From positions 1,831,001 to 1,895,000 of the forward strand of contig CM065299.1 of assembly GCA_032871835.1 (NCBI GenBank): 64,000 bases of DNA, given 5' to 3'. Positions 22,251 through 33,465 of this stretch are shown here, in pieces. Numbering within the stretch: the first letter of the stretch is position 1; every line of letters starts with the position of its first letter. The DNA is from Dipteronia dyeriana (lineage: Eukaryota > Streptophyta > Magnoliopsida > Sapindales > Sapindaceae). The position numbers and the translations under genes are program-made. The notes beneath the pieces were generated by a model that was given only the letters and a program-made list of their open reading frames with translations, did no database searches and was not told the origin of the DNA.

Positions 22251-23227
22251 GGAACTAGAGATGTCTACGGTTCGATTCTGATTCGGTTTTGTGGTAAGAC
22301 AAAAAACCATAACCGTAACCAGTCCAACTAGTTTGGTTTTCGGTTTTTAACCGTCGATTAGACGGTTCGATTATAGTTCCAATTCTGAAACTAGCCGGTT
22401 CCGATTTGGTTTTGATTTCGGACCGTTTTTTTAATAACAAAATTAAAATATATATATATATATATGTGCAGAAAATAAAATATATTTTTTTTGGCCACAT
22501 GGTAGCTTCTGATTGGCTGTATAAATATTATTTAATTTAAATAATATTTGATTTTGTTCAATTATTGGAGTTGGGTTCCATTATCTCCCAATCATTGGGT
22601 TGGATTATATATATTATTTAAATTAAAATATATAATTATTAATTTCAATAATTATATATATAATGAAAAAATATAAATAAATTATTTAATTTAAATAATT
22701 ATATATATAATAAAAAATATATAAATAAAAATAGTGATGGTGATTGTAGTGACAATTAATCGTAGACAATATTTTATTTTAAATATTTATTTTGATTGTT
22801 GATGTAATTCGGTTGTGATAATTTTAAATTAATAAATTATTTTATTTTAAATTAATTATAATTGAATAAATGATTATTGATAATATTGATATTTAATATA
22901 TATATATATTAAAGAAAAGTAATGATTGTTTTTTTAAAAAAAAAAATCCACTCCCCTTTTTCAATTTAACCCGGTTATAGAGAAAAGAGATCCAAATAAA
23001 TAGGATCTGAATGAAAAGATCGTTTTTTTTTTTTTAAGAAAACCATATTTAATGATGTGCACAAATGAATGTTATGTGTGGATCTCCACTATTTTGGATG
23101 CTCTAATAGCTAGAAACTGGAACATTAAAATTGTGTCATTTTTGTTCTGCAGCAATTCACAAGGGAAATGAAAGGATGGTCAACGAGTCAATCACTTGAT
23201 CCAAGAAAAGTAATTGGAAAAATAAAA
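22251..23227. other. Fragment of a GGTTCGGTT-type MITE followed by AT-rich DNA
   Basis: ACTAGAGATGTCTACGGTTCGATTC at 22254-22278 is a hAT MITE left end like that at 15653, and the GGTTCC/CGGTTT motifs continue to about 22425. The matching right end was not found, so it is truncated. The rest to 23100 is almost pure A+T with no gene. Confidence 0.5.
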
Positions 23228-24225
23228 GCAACAAATCAAATGTCATGGAAGCTTTCCTCAAATCTCCAGGAATAGAACCGATCTAAGGATGATTGATCTC
23301 AGCGATAACACATTGCAAGGCAGGATTCGAAGATCATTGGTCGATTGTAGCATGATAGAATTTCTTCATCTTACAAATAACCAAATCAATGATATTCCAT
23401 CTTCTCGATTGGGAACTCTTTCGAAATTAAAAAATTCTTATCGTGAAATCCAACCTACTTAACCTGAGACAAAATTTGAGTCTCCCAAACTGCATGTCAT
23501 AGATCTCTCCGACGATAACTTCAGAGGTGAGCTTCCAACAAAATTCTTTCGATCTTGGAATGCAATGAATGTTGTCGATGATAGTCGGCTAACATACTGG
23601 CATAATAAACTAGAGCTTTCATCATATATGGGTCAGGCCTTTACAGAATTTCTTGAGTATGCTTACTTGATGACTATTAACACCAAAGGCATAGAGACAA
23701 ATTATGGAAAGATCTCAAATATGTTCAACGGCATCATTCTTTCGGGAAATAAATTTGAAGGGGTGATTCCAGCATCAATTGCAAGTTTAAGAGGTCTTAA
23801 TCTTTCTCAAAATAATTTTGAAGATCGTATCCATCATTTTTTGGAAACTTAATCCCGTCCTATAGTTGTTTTTTTAGTTCATTTTCGTTTTTATTTTTTA
23901 AAAACGATTTCGAAAACGCGTTCATAAACCGTTTTTTATTTTATTTTATTTTATTTTAAAACAAAACAAAACAAAACAAAACCAGTATTAAAAGTGAAAG
24001 ATTTGAAAAACACAAAATACTTGTTTTTTGTTTTTGTTTTTGTTTTTGTTTTTCATTTTGTTTATATATATATATAAAAAATTAAAAACTATTAATTGTA
24101 CTATTATGCGTTTCATATGGTTAGGATAAGACGGGACAAGATTTTCAAATGACCAAAGTGCCCCTCATATATATATATACCAGAATAAGTTATTTTCAAC
24201 CAGAACTAAAAACATTCATACAATA

Positions 24226-24259
<34 letters not shown>

Positions 24260-25345
24260 TATAATTATTATATATATATATTATAATATTTTATATTATA
24301 AAATATATTATAATAAATATTATATAAAATATTATATATTATAATATTTACATAATTAGTATATTAATATTCTATCAGATATATATTTTTAAATAATTAT
24401 AATGTATATATATATATATTAATATATAATAACATTAAAAATATATACATAATATCAAATATTATATATTTATATATGATATTAATAAATATAATATATA
24501 CAGTTATATTTTTATTATATAATAATAATAATAATAAAAATAATATATATATATATATTGTGATTATTTGTTTATAATTTCATAATTTAGTTTTGATTAG
24601 TTTATTTTTTGATATGTTTTTTTTAATTAATTTTTGATGTGTTACTTTTATTTAATTTAATCAAAAATTACAATAAAAAATTATATTGGTTAATTATGTA
24701 ATCAATTTGTTTATAGTTGTAATAATATTAAACAAAATGTCAATATTGATATTTCGATTTTTGATAGTTTCCTGTTAACCTATCAGACGCGTTTTTTCCG
24801 TTTTCATTTTCAAAATACAGCTTTCAGTATATGTTACTAGATGTGTTTTCAGAATTCGAAACTGAAACCAAAAACACTGTTTTCATTTTTATTTTTATTT
24901 TCGAAAAACAACAACTGAAAAAAGCTTACAGAACGAGCCCTTAACTACACTAGAATTCTTAGACCTCTGTAATTATATTGGTTGTGATCAAATACCTTGA
25001 AGTCTTTGATGTCTCACATAATCAGCTCATATGACACATACCCCACGGAAAGCAATTTGATACATTTAAGAATAATTCATATCATGAAAATCCTAAATTA
25101 TATGGAAAACCCTCGTCAAAAAAGTGAACATTTTGAGCCTTCAAACAAAGAATATGAAGACACGGGATCTCCATTTGTCTTTAATTGGAAAAGATTATCG
25201 ATAGGATATGCAAGTGGGTAAGTGGGTAAGTGGGTTACTAATTGGAATGGTTCTTGGACACACTTTGTGGACAAGAAAACATGAATAGCTTGTAAAGATT
25301 TTTGGGATGCAAAGACTGAAGAAAAATACGGGACGCAGAGATTGA
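23228..25345 (+). pseudogene. RLP pseudogene, 3' half only, with inserted element
   Basis: Homology to the other receptors begins near 23228 in the repeat coding NKFHGSIPQIF. It continues through the island and the NKGIETNYGKISNMFNGIILSGNKFEG segment to 23852, is interrupted by an insertion, and resumes at 24945 with ACTAGAATTCTTAGACC through the cap, acidic spacer, membrane segment and tail (stop 25343-25345). Lesions include multiple frameshifts (for example after 23400 and 23440), a stop in the tail (TGG to TAG at 25285-25287), and an 8-base AGTGGGTA sequence repeated three times at about 25212-25236 inside the membrane-helix codons. The 5' half is absent. Non-functional. Confidence 0.9.
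23853..24944. mobile_element. 1.1-kb insertion in the RLP relic, at TTAA
   Basis: Interrupts receptor sequence between GGAAACTTAA and CTACACTAG. TTAA is present at both edges (23849-23852, 24941-24944). Weak inverted ends are visible: the reverse of the right end reads GGGCTCGTTCTGTAAGC and the left reads AATCCCGTCCTATAGTT. T-rich (TTTTTG)n-like subterminal parts surround a (TA)n core of about 450 bases. No coding capacity. The superfamily is not settled. Confidence 0.65.
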
Positions 25346-25763
25346 ATGTAATAGCTTCTCATTTTTTTTTTTCCTTTCTTTCTAATTCTCTTTTTATGTT
25401 TCACTGTAATTGTCATTTTTGTTGAACTGCATGCATCATCTATTTTTCTTCCCTTCATAGATGTAATAGGTTTTTTCAAAGGTAAGATTCGTTACGTTTC
25501 CTGATTAGCTGTATTTTATTTCGTTTCTTAATAAATTTTCTCTTATACCGTTGAGGTTTGACAAAAATGCTAATTAAATTGAGTTGATAAATGTACGGAA
25601 ATGCTGCTGGCCATTATTATTTTATATTAACTTGTAATTAAAGGCTGCTATATATATAATATCATCATTTGTGATGAATGAAAACAACATCTAAAACAAC
25701 ATCTCTCTTTAAATCTCATGAAAATACCAATGGAAATTAAAGGTCTCTTATTTACTAAAGAAA
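25346..25763. other. 3' flank of the RLP relic
   Basis: Matches the 3' flank of the pseudogene ending at 41496 (about 41497-41940): TTCACTGTAATT, GAGGTTTGAC.AAAA, AAATTGAGTTGATAAATGTA and ACATCTCTCTTTAAATC recur in the same order. It is part of the duplicated receptor unit. No gene. Confidence 0.65.
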
Positions 25764-26582
25764 GGAGAATTTCACATGAGTCTCCTTTTTTTAACGATTT
25801 GTCACATTTATAAATGTATTTCCTTATTCATCACTTTAATTCTTTTTAATTTTTCAAAACTCATCACTTTAATCCATTTGACCAAATATTTGAACGTCAA
25901 CTTTTTAAAATATGTGAAAGTATAATTTTACCCTTATTACTATTTAATTTAGCTAAAATGATTATCTTAGCTTTAAATTAAGATGAAAAATAATAAAATT
26001 TTCAATTATAAAATCTTAAATAAATAGATTACTATTTTTAAAAAAATAAATAATAAAAAATCCATTAAATTTTTCTTATTTTGTATTTTCTTTCTTAAGG
26101 GATTTTTATTTAGTTAAAATGATTATCTTAACTTCAAATTAAAATGAAAAACATTAAAATTCTCAATAACAAAATCTTAAATAAATATATTATAAAAAAA
26201 ATATGAAAAATAATCGTTTAAAGCTAAGATAATCATTTTAGCTAAATAAATATCCATTATAAAAAAATACAAAATAAGAAAAAATTAATGGATTATTATT
26301 ATTTATTTAAGATTTTTTTTGTATCTATTTATTTAAGATTTTATTATTGAGATTTTTTTTTTCATTTTAATTTAAAGTTAAGATATTCATTTTAGCTAAA
26401 TTAAATAGTAATAAGGGCAAAAGTGTATTTTTACAGGTTTTAAAATATTTGATTTTCAAATATTTAGTTAAATGTACTAAAGTGATGAGTTTAAGAAAAA
26501 ATATGGACTAAAGTGATGAATATGAAAAGATATTTGTAAATGTGACAAATCGGTAAAAAATAGGACTTATGTGAAATTCTAC
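25764..26582. mobile_element. Foldback/MULE-like element with ~320-bp inverted arms
   Basis: The left arm (25764-26095) and right arm (26255-26582) are reverse complements at roughly 80 percent identity. Examples are AGAATTTCACAT at both ends, GATTTGTCACATTTA and CCCTTATTACTATTTAATTT. The centre is short and A/T-rich with a further partial repeat of the arm. No coding frame. Transcripts through it would fold into a long hairpin. Confidence 0.75.
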
Positions 26583-28321
26583 TGTATCGAATTGTTAAAC
26601 ACAAATTGTCAATAAAGATTGTTACACAAAACCTTAATTGGTCAGTTTTAACCATGCTTATGCTTCCTTAAAATGTACCATGTTTTAATATCCATAGACT
26701 CATAAAACATGATAAGATAGACAATTTGTGGTTTAACACCTATTCATGAGTATATGCAATCAACATGACTATCTGGTAAAGCGAACGTATTCAATCGGAT
26801 AATGTTCGAGGTTAGAGTCGCAACGTGATAAATGTCTAAATAGTATTTAAATAAAAGAGCAATCCTACTTTACCATCGTTACTGTAATTGCCACATCATT
26901 CGAGATAATATTGAAGATATTATTGAAGATTTTGAATTTTAAAAATACTCTTTTAATTAATACACATTATTATATTTCAGTTATTATATATATAATTATT
27001 TTATGATTTGACTTTATTAAATCAAATCTATTTTCCTTATTAAGTTTAGGATTCTAGTATTTTTAATTTTCATTTGTTATGTTTTCAGATTCCAGTTTAT
27101 TGTTTTCCTACAACTTTTATGTTTCTTTTAGGATTTTAGGTTTTCTCTTGTTATCCAAATATCAGTATATTTTATACATGTTATTCTGATATTCTTACAC
27201 GAATCAACGGATTCGAATCATTTATCAAATTCTGTGTATAGATTCTTGTTTGTATGATTTTTCCGCTGCATCGAAAAGGTGCATGCACAAAAATCCTGGC
27301 CCATGTCAGAGTAAAAATTAATTTGTCCAAAAACCAGTAAATTCCGACCGGATTCATTATATATAATCAGTTTTTAATTAAGTTGAGTTAGAAGTTTCCT
27401 TCTTTATGTATAGTTGTATACCCTATATAAACAATGAATTTCCAACAATGTGAGAACATGTACGTAGAAGGATGAGAACCCCCCGATTCCAAAATATTTC
27501 ACTTAAAGGCTTAAAGCTAAGAGAGCAGGGTATCAAAATTTATTTTAGAACCACCCTGCTCTGGTTGTAATTTCATTGTTTTTTTGCTCTTGTTCACTTT
27601 TCTAGATTAAAAATATTTTTTATTTAAGGGGAACAATGAATAGTAAATGTCAATATGGGCCATGGATAATGCCCGTAATGGAGATGATTGTTATAAGTTT
27701 TTTAATTATAAAAAAAATGGGTGAAATGGTGAAAAACGAAACTCTTGTAAACAGGAAACAAGTTGACCAGTTTTCTTTATATATTACACATGGTGCCAAC
27801 AAGTTGTACAGTATTAGATATAAGATGTAACAACGAGTACTAATTTGTGAAAGACCAATCTGGTGGCTGCAGGGGATTCACACTCAGACATGCAACTTTC
27901 AAAGTTGTATAAATTTCATTAATTCCTGAACTCCAGGACAGTGATAAACCTGGTGAAAACGCATGTTATAATATCACCTCAATATACAGAGTATGTCTTG
28001 TAGCTACATTTTGCGTAACCTCTCGGACCCATTTTAATATGATTGTGGGATCGATTCATGTTTTCTTTTTCCAATTCCGAAATCACATGTCCTTCTCAAG
28101 AATTTAAGATTCGGTAGTAGTACTAGTAGGTGGGAAAAGGAGAAAGAAAGAGAGATGTAATTAACTTGTGGACCATATTGATAACTAAAATCACTCGATG
28201 ATCCACAAGTTGTCCATGCAACACGACTATTGTGAATCATGAATGTCGTCGTGGAATGCGCTGTTGTGATCCACGGCCGCCCCTTGCTCTAGAAAATGAC
28301 TTAATTGCAAGTTGAAGTGCC
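26583..28321. other. Flank of the RLP cluster, duplicated block, no gene
   Basis: About 27285-27590 matches 42098-42420 (AATCAGTTTTTAATTAAG, AACAATGAATTTCCAACAAT, GCTAAGAGAGCAG, ACCACCCTGCTCT), and 27642-27740 matches 42808-42880 (GTCAATATGGGCCATGGATA). This is the far 3' flank of a receptor unit. 28190-28320 is the upstream region of the next pseudogene and shares TCCATGCAA.AC..GA and GGAATGCGC with 36995-37040. Confidence 0.65.
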
Positions 28322-28328
28322 TATAAAA
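28322..28328 (+). promoter_or_regulatory. TATA box of RLP pseudogene 28413
   Basis: TATAAAA in GTGCCTATAAAATC, 91 bases before the ATG. The same motif precedes the intact receptor and the 38442 copy. Confidence 0.65.
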
Positions 28329-28412
28329 TCACCTCCATTATGCTACTCGATCTATCCCAGCAACTCAAAATTCCCTCTACTGTCTTGCTTGTTTATAAGA
28401 GAGAGTTCAATC

Positions 28413-31400
28413 ATGGCGCTTTCCTTTGTTTTCTGGCTTTCTTCTTTCCATCTTACAGTTACTTATTTTGCTTCTTCAATGCAGCAGCCACTTTGTCGTG
28501 ACGATGAGCGTTCAGCCTTGCTGCAATTCAAGGACAGCCTCATCATCCGTAAGCCTGGCTATTCTTGGGATCCTCCTGCTTATCACAAGGTTGCATCATG
28601 GAACCTGGAAGAACAAAATAGTGACTGCTGCTCGTGGGACGGCGTCAAGTGCAATGAGGAAACCGGTCATGTCATCAGGCTTGAACTCTCTAGTAGTTGT
28701 CTCTATGGTTCCATCAACTCTACAAGCACCCTTTTCAATCTTGTCCATCTTCAATGGCTTAGCCTTGCTTATAATCGCTTCAATTCCTCTGAAATCCCGG
28801 CTACAATCAACAAGCTTTCAAGGTTAAAACATCTAAATCTCTCTTCTAGTCACTTTTCTGGGCAAATACCATCAGAGCTGCTAGACCTCTCCAACTTAGT
28901 GTCCCTTGATCTATCATATAATTACTACCCCTCAACTAATTTGGAGCTCCGAAATCCAGGTCTAAGAATTCTAGTTGAGAAGTTAACCAACCTGAAAGTG
29001 CTAAATCTTAGACGAGTCTACATTGCTTCTTCGGTTCCTCACAGTTTGGCAAATTTAACTTCCTTGACTTGTTTATCTTTAGAAGAATGTGACTTACAAG
29101 GTGAATTCCCTGCACAAATTTTTCAGTTGCCAAACCTTTCCTTTCTCAGCTTGTCCTTAAACAAGGATCTCACTGGATACATACCATCTTCACTTGAAAG
29201 TGGAAATTCTCTTACTTTCGTGGATATCAGTAGCTGCAATTTCTCAGGAACGATTCCGTTTTCAATTGGTAACCTCACCAAGCTCATCTACCTATATGTT
29301 TATTTCAATAATTTTTTCGGTGAGTTACCTAATTCAATTGGCAATCTTTTTTCGTTGAAAGAATTATTTCTCTTGGGCTGCAATTTCTCAGGTCTAATTC
29401 CATCTTCGCTGGGTAACCTCACACAACTAACTATTTTAGACATGGGACACAATCAACTGAGCGGTCCAATTCCATCTTCATTGGGTAAACTTAGGCAACT
29501 AACTAGTTTATCCATGGGAAAAAACCAACTGAGCGGTTCAATCCCAATTTCCCTCATGAACTGTTACAATCAACTCTCTTTTCTTTCACTAGAGTCAAAC
29601 AAAATAACTGGCCAAATACCATTGGAAATTAAGAAATTAACCCAATTGATTCGTCTCGATCTTTCATCAAATTCATTACAAGGCATGATTCCTAGCACAA
29701 TCTTTGAACTCAAGAATCTTCAACGTCTTTGGCTTAGGGAAAACAACTTGAGTGGCACAGTGGATTCACACATGCTTCTTCTTCAACTCAAACATTTAGA
29801 AGAAGTAAGCCTCTCAACAAACCATTTGTCAGTGCTAAGCAAAACCGATGTTAATGCCTCTCTTCCGAAATTAATGGTTTTAGGATTGCGTTCACGCAAC
29901 CTTACTGAATTCCCTCATGTCCTGTGTAAACAAGACAGGTTATACGTCCTAGACCTTTCCTCTAACAAGATATCTGGTCAAATCCCTGAGTGGTTTTTAA
30001 ACCTTAGAATGGATTATTTGCAATCCTTAAACCTCTCAAAAAACCTATTCACAGGGTTTGGCCAACATCCTGTTCTTCTTCCATGGAGTATTGAACTACT
30101 CATTTTAGATCTTAGTTTCAATAAAATGCAAGGTCCACTCCCACTTCCACCTCCATCCACCAATCACTTTCTAATGTCCAACAACATGTTGAATGGGGGA
30201 ATTCCACCACAGATGCAATTTGAAGCGTCTTCGTACACTTGATATGTCAAACAATAACTTAAGCGGTTTGCTTCTACAATGTTTAGGCAATTTCAGTTAT
30301 GACATATCAATACTAGCATTGCGAAGCAACAGATTTCATGGAAACATTCCTCAAATCTTCATGAGTGGAACTGATCTGAGGATGATTGATCTCAGCAACA
30401 ACAAATTGCAAGGCAGGATTCCAAGATCATTGGTCAATTGTACGAAGCTAGAATTTCATCATCTTGGAAATAATCATATCAGTGATATTTTCCCCTCAAG
30501 GTTGGGAGCTCTTCTGAAATTAAAAATTCTTATCTTGAAATCCAACCTACTTCATGGTGTAATAGAGGAACCTTGGTCCAAATTTGAGTTTCCCAAACTG
30601 CATTTCATCGACCTCTCTCACGATAAATTTAGAGGAGAGCTTCCAACAAAGTACTTTCAATCTTGGAATGCAATGAAAGTTGTCATTAATGAGAGCCGGC
30701 CAACGTACATGCAGAATAAACTACAGCCACTTTCATCAAATATCGATGAAGCGTTTACAGAATTTTTCGAGTATGCTTACTCGATGACAATTGACAACAA
30801 AGGCGTAGAGTTAAATTGTGGAAAGATCTTAAATGCATTTTTACCGGCATCATTCTTTCTGAAAATAAATTTGTAGGAGAGATTCCAGCCTCTATTGCAA
30901 GTATAAAGCGCTTAATTGCCTCAATCTTTCTCAAAATAATCTTCAAGGTCATATCCCGTCATCTCTAGGAAACTTAACAGCACTAGAATCGTTGGATCTC
31001 TCTAATAATAGACTCTCAGAACAGATTCCTCAATAATTAGCAGAGATCACGTCCCTTTACGTCTTTAATGTCTCGCATAATCATCTCACAGGAGTCATAC
31101 CCCATGAAAAGCAGTTTGATACATTTGAGAATAATTCATATCATAGAAATCCTGAATTGTGCGGAAAACCTTTGTCAAAAGAGTGTGAACATTTTGAGCA
31201 TTCAAAGAAAGAATTAGATGAAAACACGGAATCTCCATTTGTTGTTGTCTGGAAAATAGTTTTGATAGGGTTTGCAAGTGGTTTAATAACTGGGGTGGTT
31301 CTTGGTCAAGAATTCTACCCAACAAAACATGAATGGTTTGTGAAGATTTTTGGGATGGAAAGAAAAAAGAGAAGAGGGGATGCAAAAATTGAATGTAATT

Positions 31401-31414
31401 GTTATTATTATTAG
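28413..31414 (+). pseudogene. RLP pseudogene, near full length
   Basis: ATG at 28413 (MALSFVFWLSS, signal peptide). The frame from there is open for 609 codons to 30242 and includes LRRNT with DCCSWDGVKC and about twenty repeats. Lesions: (1) a frameshift near 30213, where the paralogues' ICNLK codons appear as CAGATGCAATTTGAAG (two bases short), giving a stop at 30240-30242; (2) a frameshift near 30838 in the island; (3) another near 30912; (4) an in-frame TAA at 31034-31036 where paralogues have a sense codon. The remainder, with cap (LCGKPLSKEC), membrane helix and tail, runs to the stop at 31412-31414. Compared with the intact gene it has about four extra repeats after LDLS and no intron. 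Were it expressed, it could only make a secreted ectodomain. Confidence 0.9.
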
Positions 31415-32848
31415 CTTTCTTTTTTTCAGTGTTTTTCTTTCCGGAATGTAATAGATTCTTCAAGAATAAAGCTTCTTAATTACATCCCCTTTTTTAATTT
31501 ATTAAAAATAAATTTTCACTTGCACGAATTATAATTGACAAAAACAAAAATTTAATTGAGTTGATAGATAATTTAAAGAAATTCTACTAACTGTTATTAT
31601 TTCATATTACAGTATAGATCGAGGCTACTAAAATATCAATATCATTTGTTTGTGACGAATAATCCTGAATGATCTATTAATTAAAACATCATCTCTAACA
31701 AAACTGAAAATGTGTATTATTTATTTATAAATTAAATTGTTAATTAAAGACTAGTTTTTTATAAATATTATTACAAAAACTTAATTGGCCAGCTTTAAAC
31801 ATGATTATGATTCTTGCATGCAATTGTATCATAATTAAAGCAATGCATCAAATTAACCAGATATAAATACATATATATATATAGGGTTTTTTTTTTAACT
31901 GCAACAGCAAAGCCAACTCCTGGCTTTGATGGTTTTGTAGGAGGCACAATCAAGTCCTGATAATCATTAGCTGAATGTATTCTCATTCATGATAAACATA
32001 AGTTGGTTAAAAAAGTCCATTAATATTAGTGACAAGCATGCATATATTTGATTCTTGATTACCATTTTAATCTGAAGGATCACCCTGTTTCCTATGGAAA
32101 AAAAAGTAAAAACCGGTGAAACATGGCATGATAAGACTTGTGATTTGTGAACATAAACAAATGTGGTCGGTTTCCAACTTTCCATACAAGTGTACAACGG
32201 AGGTGGTTTGAGCCTGTACGACGTGGGTTAGGCTTGGAAAAATTAAGTTTTTTAGAGTCAAATTGATATTGAAATCAAACCTATTATCAAAAACAAAAAC
32301 TTGTTGTAGAAAATAGAAAGCAGTGGATTTGCAAGCCAGCCACAAAGAGAGAGAACCCTACCCAAGACAAAAACATAATCACTCGTGTATTATGAGAAAA
32401 TTGTTAAACATGACTAGCTATTAAGTTAGACCACATTGGGATATTTTTCTTCCCTCTTTCCATGATTTCCAATAGATTTCAAGTGTATGTTGAATGACTT
32501 AAGAGCATTATTGATAACTTTGAAGAAATTCAACTAGTTGTCATCATTTCATTAGACTTGTTAGAAGAACTAGCATTTATATCCTTCATTTGTTTGAAAA
32601 AAAAAAGGTTAATTTATTATTGTCATATAGGTATATTGAGTATATACATCGCAATGATTATTTGAGTTGATGAGGGCGGCGCTAGCTTTGAGAAAAATTA
32701 CAATAAATTTTTTGAAAATCTCATAATTTATCTTGTTCATTATTGTTGGCCAACACTTGATTTTTTGTACCATGATGCCAGCCAATTTTCTAACATCAAC
32801 ATTATTTGTTCTCATATAATTTTCTCCTCCTTTTTAATGTTTGTCTCT
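31415..32848. other. 3' flank of RLP pseudogene, no gene seen
   Basis: The first 300 bases resemble the 3' flanks at 25346 and 41497 (AATTGAGTTGATAGATAATT, TATCAATATCATTTGTTTGTGACGAAT). The remainder is unremarkable AT-rich DNA. Short - strand frames at 31795-32345 show no protein features. Confidence 0.55.
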
Positions 32849-32954
32849 AGGGCGTAGTTCAACCGGTAGATAAAGATGTTTGGAATTAGACAAACGACTT
32901 CATGTTAGTGGTTCAAATCCTACGAATGGTAAAAAACTTTTAAAAAAATACCTA
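32849..32954 (+). mobile_element. tRNA-like SINE fragment
   Basis: GGGCGTAGTTCAACCGGTAG resembles a Pol III A box, and GTGGTTCAAATCC, 49 bases later, is a good B box. An A-rich stretch follows, then the hAT element. No cloverleaf with anticodon could be drawn, so it is a SINE rather than a tRNA gene. The 3' end is uncertain because of the neighbouring insertion. Confidence 0.55.
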
Positions 32955-32962
32955 GTCTAGCT

Positions 32963-33369
32963 TAGTGGTGTAAATATGGACCAAACTGAGACAGACCGGT
33001 CTATGTGGTCCGTGAAGGAAAACGGGTCGTGCCAAGCACGGCTCGTGTAGGAGGCAGGCCAGGCCAAGCCCACAACTTAGACAGGCCGTGTGCCGGGCCT
33101 CATAGGCCAGGTCAGCGGGCCAGCCCGCCACGGCACGTGGAGCTTGCATGCTAGGCCCCTGGACCGGCAAGCCAGCCTGCCAATTTGACCGTTTGTATTT
33201 TTAAAAAAAAATATATATTCCCTCCAACGGCTGGATTTTGAATTCCAATCGTTGGAGTCTTAAAATTTTATAAAAACGGTGCGTGCCGAATCAGACCCGA
33301 TCCGTTTTCAAAAATGGACCTTGGAAGGCTATGCCTAATGGACCGGGCCGCTCCAGTTTTACACCATTA
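32963..33369. mobile_element. hAT-like MITE, GC-rich (407 bp)
   Basis: Terminal repeats TAGTGGTGTAAA and, reversed, TAATGGTGTAAA. Flanks GTCTAGCT (32955-32962) and ATCTAGCT (33370-33377) match at 7 of 8 positions, as for hAT insertion. The interior is unusually GC-rich for this window, with GGCC/GGGCC words (CGGGCC, AGGCCAGG). No coding capacity; the 72-codon frame inside is incidental. Confidence 0.75.
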
Positions 33370-33465
33370 ATCTAGCTAAGTGGATAGATAATATCGATAT
33401 ATATATAATTTTTACGAGGCCTTAGATTAACTTGATAATATATAGCCTCTGCATATATTTCTTTG

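Noticed and set aside
26760..26850. Possible tRNA or SINE (TTCGAGGTTAGAGTCGC)
   Set aside because: Only a poor B box, with no A box at a suitable distance and no cloverleaf.
28305..28412. N-terminal extension of the 28413 receptor copy
   Set aside because: Starts with TTG and contains the TATA box. The ATG at 28413 begins a normal signal peptide.
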